DNA of 64,000 nt from Arthrobacter sp. NEB 688 (GCF_013201035.1 NZ_CP053707.1:2418001-2482000); one strand, 5' to 3'; positions 8,214-16,187 are shown, counted from the first letter of the stretch. Translations and numbers: made by a program. Notes: generated by a model from the letters alone, not told the origin.

Positions 8214-9248
8214 ATGAGCCTCCTCGCCCTCGAGTGGGATGCCGCCGCCGGCCGTGACGGCCGCGGCGCCCTGCGCCTCCTCGACCAGACCCTCCTGCCG
8301 ACCGTCACCGAGCACCTGGTCGTCGAGGACGTCGACACCCTCGTCGACGCCATCTCCCGCCTCGCGGTGCGCGGTGCGCCCGCGCTCGGGGTGACCGGCG
8401 CGCTCGGGGTCGTCGTCGCGATGGACGCCGCCGCCGACCTGGGCTGGGACGAGGAGCGGCTGCAGCACGAGGTCGACCGGGTCCGCGACGCGCGCCCGAC
8501 GGCGGTCAACCTCGCCTGGGGGGTCGACACCGTGCGGCCGCTCATGGCGCAGGGCCGCGCCGCCGTGCTCGAGGCGGCGCTGCGGGTGGCGACCGAGGAC
8601 GAGGCGGCCAACCGCGAGCTGTCGCGCCTCGGCGCCGACTGGCTGCTCGAGCGCACCGGCAAGGAGCGGCTGCGGGTCCTCACCCACTGCAACGCGGGGG
8701 TCCTCGCGACGTCGGCGTGGGGCACCGCCCTCGGCGTGGTCCGCGAGCTCGACGCGCGCGGCCTGGTCGAGTTCGTCTACGCCGACGAGACGCGCCCGCT
8801 CCTCCAGGGCGCCCGCCTCACCGCGTGGGAGCTCGCGGCCGAGGGCATCCCGCACGCCGTGCAGGCCGACGGCGCCGCCGCGTCGACGATCGTGCGCGGT
8901 CTCGTCGACTGCGCCGTCGTGGGCGCCGACCGGATCACCGCGAACGGCGACGTCGCGAACAAGGTCGGCACCCTCGGCGTCGCCCTGGCCTGCCGGGAGG
9001 CGGGCATCCCGCTGCTCGTCGCGGCGCCGTGGTCGACCGTCGACCTCTCGATGGACGACGGCTCGGCGATCGAGATCGAGGAGCGGCCCGGTGAGGAGGT
9101 CACGACGTTCACCGGCGTGCGCGTGGCCCCCGAGGGGACGCCCGGCTTCAACCCGGCCTTCGACGTGACGCCCGCGCGGCTCGTCTCGGCCGTCGCGACC
9201 GAGCGCGGCGTCGTCGAGCCGGCCGCGGGGGAGCGCCTCGACGGCTGA
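8214..9248 (+). CDS. mtnA: S-methyl-5-thioribose-1-phosphate isomerase
   Basis: MtnA converts methylthioribose-1-phosphate to methylthioribulose-1-phosphate in the methionine salvage pathway. The 344-residue length is normal. Family motifs are RGAPALGVTGA near the N-terminus, THCNAGVLATSAWGTA with catalytic C159, YADETRP, and GADRITANGDVANKVG with catalytic D239. These positions agree with the known Cys/Asp pair of the family. The related eIF2B-like proteins lack this Cys, so the isomerase call is firm. The class II aldolase at 10801-11448 could supply the next step (MtnB), but two other genes separate them. Confidence 0.94.
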   Translation: MSLLALEWDAAAGRDGRGALRLLDQTLLPTVTEHLVVEDVDTLVDAISRLAVRGAPALGVTGALGVVVAMDAAADLGWDEERLQHEVDRVRDARPTAVNLAWGVDTVRPLMAQGRAAVLEAALRVATEDEAANRELSRLGADWLLERTGKERLRVLTHCNAGVLATSAWGTALGVVRELDARGLVEFVYADETRPLLQGARLTAWELAAEGIPHAVQADGAAASTIVRGLVDCAVVGADRITANGDVANKVGTLGVALACREAGIPLLVAAPWSTVDLSMDDGSAIEIEERPGEEVTTFTGVRVAPEGTPGFNPAFDVTPARLVSAVATERGVVEPAAGERLDG

Positions 9249-9295
9249 CCGACGCCCGGGGTGAAGGTCCGGGCTTCAGATCGGCTCGATGAAGG

Positions 9296-9301
9296 TATGA
9301 T
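9296..9301 (+). promoter_or_regulatory. -10 box TATGAT of a leaderless promoter (SatD gene)
   Basis: TATGAT is close to the consensus -10 and sits exactly 6 nt before the ATG at 9308. It lies between a CTTCAGATC word (9274-9282) and a palindrome that overlaps the start codon. Confidence 0.6.
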
Positions 9302-9322
9302 CTTCAGATGGTTGATCTGAAG
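9302..9322 (+). promoter_or_regulatory. Palindromic operator overlapping the SatD start codon
   Basis: CTTCAGATG (9302-9310) and GATCTGAAG (9314-9322) form an inverted repeat matching in 8 of 9 positions. A further copy, CTTCAGATC, lies at 9274-9282. The element covers the predicted transcription start and the first codons, so bound protein would block initiation. SatD carries a C-terminal helix-turn-helix, so self-repression is a natural guess but unproven. Confidence 0.5.
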
Positions 9323-9997
9323 TCCACGGCTTCACCCTGCGTCCTCATCGGGGACCTCGTCGCCTCGCGCGGGGCCGCGGACCGGCGACGGCTCCAGGCG
9401 ACCCTCGAGGCGGCGCTCGCGGCGACCGAGGAGCGGCGCCCGTCCGTGTCCGGGCTGCGCACGACCGTCGGCGACGAGTTCCAGGGCACCTACGCGACCC
9501 TCGGCGAGGCGCTCGACGCCGCGCTGCGGGTCCGGCTCGCCCTCCTGCCCGAGGCCGACGTCCGGGTCGGGATCGGCCGGGGGCCGGTGGCCGACATCGA
9601 CCCCGCCCGGGGGCTCGAGGACGGGCCCGGCTGGTGGGCGGCCCGCGCCGCCGTCGAGGCCGTCGAGCAGATGGCCGCCCGGCCGGCGACGCGCTGGCTG
9701 CGCACGGGGGTGCGGACGGTCGACGCCGAGGCCGACGGCCTGGTCCGCGACGCCGGCCTCGACGCCACCGGCCCCGAGGCGGCCGTCACGGCGGCGCTGC
9801 TGTGTCGGGACCATCTGGTTGGCTCCCTGTCGGACCGATCGCTACGACTGCTGCGAGGACTGATGGACCCCGAGACGACCCAGGCCGAGCTCGCGACCCG
9901 CGAGGGCGTCAGCGCGTCCGCGGTCTCGCAGCGGGTCCGCGGCGACGGGATCGGCGCCGTCCTCGCCGCGCACGAGCTCCTGCGGGTGCTGCCATGA
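9308..9997 (+). CDS. SatD family protein with C-terminal helix-turn-helix
   Basis: This 229-residue protein opens with CVLIGDLVASRGAADRRRLQ and continues with TVGDEFQGTY and RVGIGRGPV, as in the SatD family (named after a Streptococcus mutans stress locus). The biochemical role of SatD is unknown. Residues ~185-229 (TTQAELATREGVSASAVSQR) form a helix-turn-helix like sigma region 4 or MarR-type domains, which suggests DNA binding. The stop overlaps the ATG of the membrane protein gene by 4 nt, so the two are co-translated. SatD genes are often followed by a membrane partner. The -10 box and the palindrome upstream fix the start. Confidence 0.8.
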   Translation: MVDLKSTASPCVLIGDLVASRGAADRRRLQATLEAALAATEERRPSVSGLRTTVGDEFQGTYATLGEALDAALRVRLALLPEADVRVGIGRGPVADIDPARGLEDGPGWWAARAAVEAVEQMAARPATRWLRTGVRTVDAEADGLVRDAGLDATGPEAAVTAALLCRDHLVGSLSDRSLRLLRGLMDPETTQAELATREGVSASAVSQRVRGDGIGAVLAAHELLRVLP

Positions 9998-10767
9998 CCT
10001 GGCTGGGGGTCTGGCTCGTCGGGGTCGGGCTGGCCGACCTCGTGCGCGGTGGCGGGGCGCACCCGTCCGCCGAGGTCCGCGCCCGGCTCGCCGGGGTGCT
10101 GGGGGTCGTCGGCGCCGCGGTGCTCGGCGGGCTGTGGACGCCGCTCGACGTCGTCGTCCTCGCGGCCTCCCTCGTCGCGCTCCTGCTCTGGCTGCGCTGG
10201 TCGCAGCAGTCGCTGACGACCGGCACGGGCCACGTCGCCGCCCTCGCCTCGCTGGCCGGCGGCGCGGTGTGGCTCGTCGGCCTCTCGGGGTGGGCCGGGG
10301 AGGTGGGTGGCCCGCTCGCCGCGTGGCTCGGCTGGGCCCGGCTGCCCGGGGTGCTCGACGGGGTCGGCCCCGGGCAGGTCCTCCTCGTCGCGGGCCTGCT
10401 GCTGGCCAACCTCGCGACCGGCAACGTCGTCGTGCGCCTCGTCCTCGTCGCGATCGGCGCGGCCCGGCCGAGCAACCACGCCGTCCCGCTCTCCGGCCCG
10501 GACGCCTCCGAGCAGCTGCGCGGCGGGCGCCTGCTCGGGCCGATGGAGCGCGTCCTCATCGTCGGCCTCGGCCTCGCCGGCCAGCTCGGCGCGGCCGGGC
10601 TCGTCATCGCGGCCAAGGGGCTCATCCGCTTCCCCGAGCTGCAGAGCAAGCGCTCGGAGCGCGAGTCCGTCGACGGCGTCGGCATCGACGAGGTCACCGA
10701 GTACTTCCTCGTCGGGTCCTTCGTCTCCTGGCTGCTGGCCCTCGGCGCCCTCGTCCTCGCCCGCTGA
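9994..10767 (+). CDS. Multi-pass membrane protein, probable SatD partner
   Basis: The 257-residue product has several hydrophobic segments (for example LGVVGAAVLGGLW, VLLVAGLLLANLATG and WLLALGALVLA). Its start is coupled to satD by a 4-nt ATGA overlap. The C-terminal part, LLGPMERVLIVGLGLAGQLGAAG followed by AAKGLIRFPEL, resembles the C-terminal membrane region of the DUF3307-type proteins often found beside SatD; this comparison is from memory. Function is unknown. The pairing suggests that SatD and this protein act together at the membrane. Confidence 0.72.
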   Translation: MTWLGVWLVGVGLADLVRGGGAHPSAEVRARLAGVLGVVGAAVLGGLWTPLDVVVLAASLVALLLWLRWSQQSLTTGTGHVAALASLAGGAVWLVGLSGWAGEVGGPLAAWLGWARLPGVLDGVGPGQVLLVAGLLLANLATGNVVVRLVLVAIGAARPSNHAVPLSGPDASEQLRGGRLLGPMERVLIVGLGLAGQLGAAGLVIAAKGLIRFPELQSKRSERESVDGVGIDEVTEYFLVGSFVSWLLALGALVLAR

Positions 10768-10800
10768 CGCCCCCCCTTGCCGAGGCCGGGTCGGGGCGGC

Positions 10801-11448
10801 TCAGACGTCGATGATGCGGCCGCGGTACTCGGCCGGGAAGTCGGCGCTGGTGTCGCCGGCGACGAGCAGCCGGTAGGTCATCGCCGCCGCCTCCTCGAGG
10901 TTGAGCGCGCGGCGCAGCGCCATCGGCACGGTGTCGCCGAGCGTCGAGCAGCCGTGGTGCGCGAGGACGACGGCGTCGTGGTCGCGGGCCGCCTCGGCCG
11001 CCGCCTGCGCGAGCTCCTCGGTGCCCGAGGGCAGGAAGGGCACCCGGCCGTTCGAGCCGAGGTAGTACTGGTGGTCGAGCGTCGTGAAGCGGATCGGCGC
11101 CCCGAGCAGGTCGACGAGCAGGACGTGCTGCGGGTGCAGGTGGACGATCGCACCGACGTCCTCGCGCACGGCGTAGGTGCGGGCGTGCAGCTTCCACTCG
11201 ACCGACGGGCGCTCGGCGCCGCCCCGGTGCTCGCCCGCGAGCGAGAGCTCCGCGAAGTCCTCCGGGCGCAGCCGGTCCAGCCACGTCCCGGTGCCCGTCA
11301 CGAGGAAGGCGTCGGTGCCCGGGACCCGGGCCGAGAGGTTGCCCCCCGACGCCTGGACCAGGCCGCGCTCCACGACGTGGCGTCCGGTGTCGACGAGCTG
11401 CTCGAGGAGGTCCTCGCGGGTCGGGGTCACGGGGAGATCATCGCGCAC
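10801..11448 (-). CDS. Class II aldolase/adducin family protein, possibly MtnB
   Basis: The 215-residue protein has the zinc aldolase/dehydratase fold: SGGNLSAR for phosphate binding, the acidic SVEWKLH, the HLHP zinc ligands and a later HHG. The family includes methylthioribulose-1-phosphate dehydratase (MtnB), fuculose-phosphate aldolase and ribulose-phosphate epimerase. With mtnA about 1.5 kb away, MtnB is a good candidate, but sugar-phosphate aldolases cannot be excluded. The GTG at 11448 is the furthest start; a second GTG at 11430 (protein beginning VTPTREDL) is equally plausible, and neither has a clear ribosome binding site. Confidence 0.82.
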   Translation of the reverse strand: MRDDLPVTPTREDLLEQLVDTGRHVVERGLVQASGGNLSARVPGTDAFLVTGTGTWLDRLRPEDFAELSLAGEHRGGAERPSVEWKLHARTYAVREDVGAIVHLHPQHVLLVDLLGAPIRFTTLDHQYYLGSNGRVPFLPSGTEELAQAAAEAARDHDAVVLAHHGCSTLGDTVPMALRRALNLEEAAAMTYRLLVAGDTSADFPAEYRGRIIDV

Positions 11449-11466
11449 GCCGCCGGGCGGCCCGGC

Positions 11467-12039
11467 TCAGGCGCGCACGTAGCGGGTGAGCAGGACCCCG
11501 TGGGGGAGCGGGGTGCTGCTCGCGAGCCGCCACGCCGCGGGGTCGGTCGCCCCCCGCACGAGCGGGACGCCCTCCCCGAGCAGGACCGGGTTGACCTTGA
11601 GGTGCAGCTCGTCGACCTCGTCCATCACCTGGCCGGCGAGGTCGCCGCCGCCGCACAGCCAGACGTCGAGCCCGCCCTCCTCCGCCTTGAGCGAGCGGAC
11701 GAGGCCCGCCGGGTCGTCGTGGACGACTGTGACGGTCGGGTCCTCGGGCAGGTCCTCGCGCCGGGTGACGACGTACTGGCGCAGGTGCGGGTAGGCGCTC
11801 GTCAGGCCGGCGTCGAGCGCCGGCTGGTGGGTCGTGCGACCCATGACGACGGTGTCGAAGTGCCGGGCCGGGGCGTCGACCCCCAGGGCGGCGCGCACGT
11901 GCGTCGGGCAGGTCTCGGGGTACTCCGCGAAGAGGGCGGCGAGGGTGTCGGGCTCGACCGGGAAGGCCGAGGCGTCACCGGCGGGGTCGGCGATGAAGCC
12001 GTCGAGGGAGGTCGCGACGTAGTAGACGAGGCGGCGCAC
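11467..12039 (-). CDS. Dihydrofolate reductase family protein (RibD C-terminal type)
   Basis: This 190-residue protein of the RibD_C/DHFR-like fold begins RLVYYVATSLDGFIADPAG, the family hallmark, and has VVMGRTTHQPAL and WLCGGGDLAGQVM for NADPH binding. It is probably an NADPH-dependent reductase of unknown substrate. True folate-linked DHFR function is unlikely, because this subgroup is a broad set of accessory reductases. The GTG at 12039 has AGGAG 7 nt upstream. It lies just upstream of the aldolase gene on the same strand with an 18-nt gap, so the two may be co-transcribed. Confidence 0.85.
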   Translation of the reverse strand: MRRLVYYVATSLDGFIADPAGDASAFPVEPDTLAALFAEYPETCPTHVRAALGVDAPARHFDTVVMGRTTHQPALDAGLTSAYPHLRQYVVTRREDLPEDPTVTVVHDDPAGLVRSLKAEEGGLDVWLCGGGDLAGQVMDEVDELHLKVNPVLLGEGVPLVRGATDPAAWRLASSTPLPHGVLLTRYVRA

Positions 12040-12158
12040 GGTGCTCCTGGGTGTCGGGGGCGGAGGAGAGGGGCCGGGACGGCCGCCGTCGACCGTACGC
12101 GAGGGCGTCGGTGCGGCGCACCCGGGTTGCGCGCGCCCCGGTGGCCGCCGGTGGTGCG

Positions 12159-12181
12159 TAGGGTCGTCGGGACCCGACGAC
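12159..12181 (+). promoter_or_regulatory. -10 box plus 19-bp palindrome in the leader of the thioesterase gene
   Basis: TAGGGT (12159-12164) is a probable -10. It runs into GTCGTCGGG-A-CCCGACGAC (12163-12181), a perfect inverted repeat with 9-bp arms around a single A. The repeat covers the expected transcription start, where it could be an operator or form a 5' hairpin in the mRNA. Confidence 0.45.
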
Positions 12182-12195
12182 GAGAGGACGACGGC

Positions 12196-12966
12196 GTGGC
12201 GTACTTCCACCGGCTGGACGAGCACACCTTCCGCGCGAGCGAGCACACCGGCGGCGCGTGGCGCGAGGACGAGCAGCACATCGCGCCCGCCCTCGGCCTG
12301 CTCGCCCACGTCGTCGAGCGCGACCGGGACGCCCGCCGCGACGACGGGCTCGTCCTCGCCCGCCTCTGCTACGACATCCTCGGGACCGTGCCGGTCGCCG
12401 AGGTGACGACGGAGGTCCGCGTCGTGCGGCCGGGGCGGACCATCGAGCTCGTCGAGGCGACGCTCTCGCACGCCGGCCGGCCGGTCGCCCTGCTCCGGGC
12501 CTGGCTGATGGCGCCGCGCGACACCGCGGCGTTCGCCGGCACCGCCCTGCCCTCCATCCCGGGGCCCGACGAGCTCGAGCCGTGGTCGCCGGGGCAGACC
12601 TGGCCCGGCGGCTTCATCGGCGGGGTCGAGGTGCGCCGGCACCTCGAGGAGCCGGGGCGCGGCTGGTTCTGGGTGCGGACCCCGGTCCCGCTCGTCGAGG
12701 ACGAGGCGGTCGGCCCCACGGCGCGCGTCGCCGGGCTGCTCGACATCGCCAACGGGATGACGGTGCGGGCCGACCCGCGCGAGGTGCACTTCCCGAACAT
12801 CGACCTCACCGCCCACCTGCTGCGTGAGCCCGTGGGGGAGTGGCTCGGCGTGGATGCCTCGATCACGTTCGGCGACAACGGCATCGGGCTGACGAGCAGC
12901 CGGCTCCACGACGCGGCCGGTCCGCTCGGCTCGCTGGCGCAGTGCGTGACGGTGCGCCCGCGCTGA
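12196..12966 (+). CDS. Thioesterase family protein (hotdog fold, TesB-like)
   Basis: The 256-residue protein opens with YFHRLDEHTFRASEHTGGAW and continues with LLAHVVERD and TTEVRVVRPGRTIELVEATLSH. This layout is typical of actinobacterial double-hotdog acyl-CoA thioesterase-like proteins. The C-terminal half has IDLTAHLLREPVGEWLGVD, the second hotdog of the family. It probably hydrolyses an acyl-CoA in the cytoplasm; the substrate is unknown. The GTG at 12196 was chosen because it follows GAGAGGA at a suitable distance and the family N-terminus starts there. Confidence 0.82.
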   Translation: MAYFHRLDEHTFRASEHTGGAWREDEQHIAPALGLLAHVVERDRDARRDDGLVLARLCYDILGTVPVAEVTTEVRVVRPGRTIELVEATLSHAGRPVALLRAWLMAPRDTAAFAGTALPSIPGPDELEPWSPGQTWPGGFIGGVEVRRHLEEPGRGWFWVRTPVPLVEDEAVGPTARVAGLLDIANGMTVRADPREVHFPNIDLTAHLLREPVGEWLGVDASITFGDNGIGLTSSRLHDAAGPLGSLAQCVTVRPR

Positions 12967-12990
12967 CCGCCGCGCCGCGGCGTGGCATCA

Positions 12991-13018
12991 TGACATCTGA
13001 GCAGATGATCAGGTGTCA
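12991..13018 (+). promoter_or_regulatory. ArsR-type operator upstream of the metal regulator
   Basis: TGACATCTG (12991-12999) and CAGGTGTCA (13010-13018) form an inverted repeat matching in 8 of 9 positions around a 10-bp spacer. An inner repeat CATCTG-AG-CAGATG spans 12994-13007. It ends 8 bp before the GTG of the ArsR gene, the usual place for an autorepressing SmtB/ArsR operator. Confidence 0.55.
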
Positions 13019-13026
13019 GGAGCGAC

Positions 13027-13329
13027 GTGGACGAGACCGACGAGATGGCCCGGGCCTTCCGGCTGCTCGGTGACCCCACCCGGGTGCGGCTGCTGCTGGC
13101 CCTGCACGACGCGGGCGAGCTGTGCGTGCACGACCTCGCGGGGGCGACCGGCACGGCGGAGTCGACGGCCAGCCAGGCGCTGCGCCTGCTGCGCGCCTCG
13201 GGGGTCGTCGTCGGCCGCCGGGACGGCCGGCACGTCCACTACTCCCTCTCCGACGAGCACGTGCGCACCCTCCTCGGGGTCGCGCGCGACCACGCCCGGC
13301 ACGGGGCCCCGACGGCGGCGTCGCGGTGA
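13027..13329 (+). CDS. ArsR/SmtB family metal-responsive repressor
   Basis: This 100-residue winged-helix repressor has ARAFRLLGDPTRVRLLLAL, LCVHDLAGATGTAESTASQ as recognition region, and GRRDGRHVHYSLSDEHVRTLL as wing and last helix. Proteins of this family leave DNA on binding metal. The alpha5 element DEHVRTLLGVARDHARH offers D, H, H and H ligands, as in zinc/cobalt/nickel sensors. A transporter gene follows with a 4-nt GTGA overlap, so the likely role is control of metal export. CAGGAG lies just upstream of the GTG start. Confidence 0.9.
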   Translation: MDETDEMARAFRLLGDPTRVRLLLALHDAGELCVHDLAGATGTAESTASQALRLLRASGVVVGRRDGRHVHYSLSDEHVRTLLGVARDHARHGAPTAASR

Positions 13330-14222
13330 GCGGCTCGCACGGCCACGGCGCGCACGCCGGCGGCCGGCACCGCTGGCGCCTGGCCGTCGCGTTCGGCCTC
13401 GTCGCCGTGTTCTTCGTCGTCGAGCTCCTCGCCGGCCTCGCGTCCGGGTCGCTGGCCCTGCTGTCGGACGCCGGGCACATGGCCGCCGACGTCGTGACGC
13501 TCGGCGCGGCGCTCGTCGCCACCCGCGTCGCGACCCGCCCGGACACGACCGGGCGCCGCACCTACGGCTCGTACCGCGCCGAGGTCTTCGCGTCGGGCTT
13601 CGCGGTGCTCGTCATGGTCGGGGTGTCCGTCTACGTCGTCGTCGAGGCCCTGCGCCGGCTCGGGGCCGAGCCCGAGGTCGCCTCCGGGACGATGGTCGTC
13701 GTCGGCGGGGTCGGCCTGCTCGTCAACCTCGTCTCGCTCGCCCTCCTGCGCGGTGGGGCGGCCGAGAGCCTCAACGTCCGGGGCGCCTACCTCGAGGTGC
13801 TCGCCGACGCCGCCGGGTCGGTGGGCGTCATCGCCGCCGCGCTCGTCGTCGGTGCCACGGGTAACCCCCTGTGGGACACGGTGGTCGCCCTCGCCATCGG
13901 TGTCTTCGTCCTCGTCCGGGCGGTGCACCTCGGCCGCGAGGTGCTGGCCGTGCTCGGCCAGCACGCCCCGGCCGGGGTCGACCCCGAGGCCGTCCGGGTG
14001 GCGCTCGAGGAGGTCGACGGTGTCGTCGAGGTGCACGACCTCCACCTCTGGACCCTCACCTCCGGGATGGACGTCGCCACCGCGCACCTCGTGAGCGACG
14101 CCGACGGCGGGCCGGTGCTCGAGCGGGCCGCGACGGTGCTGCGCGAGCGGTTCGGGATCGCGCACGCGACGGTGCAGGTCGAGTCCACCGGCGCCGCCGG
14201 CTGCCACGGGGCCGACTGGTGA
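13326..14222 (+). CDS. Cation diffusion facilitator (zinc or related metal exporter)
   Basis: The 298-residue membrane protein has six transmembrane segments and a cytoplasmic C-terminal domain (VVEVHDLHLWTLTSGMDVATAHL), as in CzcD/ZitB exporters. A histidine-rich N-terminus (SGSHGHGAHAGGRH) is present. TM2 carries LSDAGHMAAD with H51 and D55. TM5 carries YLEVLADAAGSVG with E157 and D161, where many zinc CDFs have His and Asp; this may shift metal choice. The GTG start overlaps the arsR stop. The metal is probably zinc, cobalt or nickel. Confidence 0.9.
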   Translation: MSGSHGHGAHAGGRHRWRLAVAFGLVAVFFVVELLAGLASGSLALLSDAGHMAADVVTLGAALVATRVATRPDTTGRRTYGSYRAEVFASGFAVLVMVGVSVYVVVEALRRLGAEPEVASGTMVVVGGVGLLVNLVSLALLRGGAAESLNVRGAYLEVLADAAGSVGVIAAALVVGATGNPLWDTVVALAIGVFVLVRAVHLGREVLAVLGQHAPAGVDPEAVRVALEEVDGVVEVHDLHLWTLTSGMDVATAHLVSDADGGPVLERAATVLRERFGIAHATVQVESTGAAGCHGADW

Positions 14223-14806
14223 CGCCCGGGACGGACCCGGCCGCCGCGGTCCCGGTGGTGGTTCTCGCGGGCGGCCTGTCCCGGCGCTTCGGCACGGACA
14301 AGCTCGACGCACCGCTCGCCGGCAGCAGCGTGCTCGAACGCGCCGTGGCCGGCATCCCGGCCGGCTGGCCGGTGGTCGTCGTCGGCCCCGTCCGTCCCCT
14401 CCGACGTACGGGGGCGACCTGGGTGCGCGAGGACCCGGTCGGCGGAGGGCCGCTCGCCGCCGTCCTCGCCGGGCTGCGTGCGTGCTCCGGTGAGGTCGTC
14501 GCGGTCCTGGCCGGTGACATGCCCGCCGGGGGACCGGCCCTGCCGGCGCTCGTCGCGGCGTTGCACGCCGACGCCACCGTCGGTGCGGCCGCTGCGGAGG
14601 ACGACAGCGGACGCGTCACTCCGCTGCTCGCGGCCTACCGCAGACCCGCGCTGGAGGGGCTCGAGCTCGGGACGGGCCACGGGGGCCGGGCGATGGCACT
14701 GCTCGGCGCCGGGCACGTCGTGGTCCGGGTCGGCGCGGGCGCGGCCCGCGACGTGGACACGCCGCAGGCCCTGGCCCGCGCGGAGGCCGACGTCAGCGAG
14801 GGCTGA
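14219..14806 (+). CDS. MobA-like nucleotidyltransferase (molybdenum cofactor guanylyltransferase type)
   Basis: This 195-residue protein has the MobA pattern: VVLAGGLSRRFGTDKL for nucleotide binding, EDPVGGGPLAAVLAGL, and VLAGDMP with the metal-binding Asp. MobA attaches GMP to molybdopterin, but related proteins act on other substrates. The GTG overlaps the CDF stop by 4 nt, which places it in the metal operon, an uncommon location. The stop abuts the stop of the convergent secreted protein with no space between. Confidence 0.8.
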   Translation: MTPGTDPAAAVPVVVLAGGLSRRFGTDKLDAPLAGSSVLERAVAGIPAGWPVVVVGPVRPLRRTGATWVREDPVGGGPLAAVLAGLRACSGEVVAVLAGDMPAGGPALPALVAALHADATVGAAAAEDDSGRVTPLLAAYRRPALEGLELGTGHGGRAMALLGAGHVVVRVGAGAARDVDTPQALARAEADVSEG

Positions 14807-15976
14807 TCACCCGACGTTCGCGGTGAGCGCCGCGTCGACGGTCCGGGCCTGGGCCACCGTCAGGTAGCCCCAGCTGTGGTGCTCGAACCACCGGGCGCCC
14901 ATGCGGGCGGCCTCCTGCGAGGCGGCCAGGGCGACCGCCGCCGTCGGCCGCGTGCTGCCGGCCCGGGTCCCGGGGGCGAGGGTCGCCTGGAAGGCGATCG
15001 GGCGTCCGAGGTCGGCGCGCCGGTGCATCCAGGAGTACAGGTTCGGCGCGGTGCTCAGGCTGCTCGCGGCGGCGGTCCAGTCGCCGGCGCCCCAGCCGTA
15101 GTCGGTGAAGACGACGCGGTCGCCGTACTGCGCGTCCCACGCGTTGGCGAGGCTGCGGCCCTGCACCCAGCTGCCCTTCTGGCCGCCCGCGACCGGGTAG
15201 GTGAACTGGCCGTGCAGGGGCATCTCGACGACGGTGTGCGGGAAGGCCCTGACCGTCGCGGCGAGACCGGCATCCTGGCTGGCGACGACCTCGTCCCTGC
15301 CCAGCCCCGCGCGGTGGAGCGCGGCACCGGAGGCGGGGCCGCCGGTGATCCACGGCTCGTCGTAGACGAGCGAGGTGCCGAACATGTTGACGGAGGCGAC
15401 GCGCGGGTGGCTGTCGAGCTGCGCCCCGAGGGCGGCGACGAACCGCGCGTAGGCGGCGCGGTAGCGGGGCGTCCAGTACCGGCCCACCGAGGCGCCGACG
15501 GCGTCCTTGGCGTTGGTGACCCGCACGCTGCCGGCGGCCTTCTTGAGCCACTCGGGGGCGAACTGCCCGCCCTGGACGTGGAGCCGCACCACGAGGTGCG
15601 GGTCGGACGCCAGCAGCCGGGTGACGCGGGAGAGGTCGTAGACGCCCTCGCGCGGCTCGAGGTCGGCCCAGCGGACCTTGAGCCACTGCTGGTCGACGCC
15701 CCGCCGCGTGCGGTCGGCGGCGGTGGAGCCGTAGAGGCCGCCGTAGTTCGACTTCGGGGCCCGGGCGGCGGCCGGGGCGGGCGCCGCGGTCGGTGCGGGT
15801 GCGGCGGCGGGTGCCGCGGGGGCGGCCGCCGGGGAGCTGGTGGCTCCTCCGCCGGCGGTGCCGACCGAGGGGGTCTGGGCGGCCGAGGCGGGGGCCGCGG
15901 TGGTGATGCCGGCGGCCAGCGTCGCGGCGACGGCCGTGGCGAGGACGTGCGTGAGCGAGGTCGTGCGGTGGGGCAA
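14807..15976 (-). CDS. Secreted TIM-barrel glycoside hydrolase-like protein
   Basis: A signal peptide (LPHRTTSLTHVLATAVAATL to ASAAQ) is followed by an Ala/Pro-rich linker (~40-85) and a ~300-residue domain. The start of that domain, WLKVRWADLEPREGVYDLSR, is typical of TIM-barrel glycosidases of the GH42/GH5 type. Later parts include FGTSLVYDEPWITGG and WFEHHSWGYLT. It may cut a polysaccharide outside the cell; I cannot name a family or confirm the catalytic glutamates. The TTG at 15976 is preferred because GGAG lies 9 nt upstream and the signal peptide follows directly. Longer in-frame starts would add an N-terminal tail before the signal peptide. Confidence 0.65.
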   Translation of the reverse strand: MPHRTTSLTHVLATAVAATLAAGITTAAPASAAQTPSVGTAGGGATSSPAAAPAAPAAAPAPTAAPAPAAARAPKSNYGGLYGSTAADRTRRGVDQQWLKVRWADLEPREGVYDLSRVTRLLASDPHLVVRLHVQGGQFAPEWLKKAAGSVRVTNAKDAVGASVGRYWTPRYRAAYARFVAALGAQLDSHPRVASVNMFGTSLVYDEPWITGGPASGAALHRAGLGRDEVVASQDAGLAATVRAFPHTVVEMPLHGQFTYPVAGGQKGSWVQGRSLANAWDAQYGDRVVFTDYGWGAGDWTAAASSLSTAPNLYSWMHRRADLGRPIAFQATLAPGTRAGSTRPTAAVALAASQEAARMGARWFEHHSWGYLTVAQARTVDAALTANVG

Positions 15977-16138
15977 GGCAGAGCTCCAGGGGTGGGGCTC
16001 GTCACGTCGTGCGACGAGCGTCGGTCGTGCGGTCTCCCCCCGCGGTCGTGCCGGTCCCTGCACCGGACACAACGGGGCGAGACCCTAGCCCGGCCGTTCC
16101 GGGCCCGCCAAAACCGACCTGAGAGCGCGACGGGGTCC

Positions 16139-16164
16139 ACGCGCTGAGCGCCTGCTCAGCGCGT
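16139..16164 (-). terminator. Terminator hairpin at the end of the glycosyltransferase operon
   Basis: ACGCGCTGAGC and GCTCAGCGCGT form a perfect 11-bp stem around a 4-nt loop, 24 nt past the stop of the last gene. There is no T tract. Confidence 0.6.
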
Positions 16165-16187
16165 CGCGCCTTCTCAGGATGGGACCG

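Noticed and set aside
10768-10800. GC-rich gap as a terminator between the SatD partner and the aldolase gene
   Set aside because: Only short, imperfect pairing is possible, so no terminator is called.
10777-12195. N-terminal extension of the thioesterase frame over two minus-strand genes
   Set aside because: The extension is the antisense of the aldolase and DHFR-like genes; the family N-terminus starts at 12196 after a ribosome binding site.
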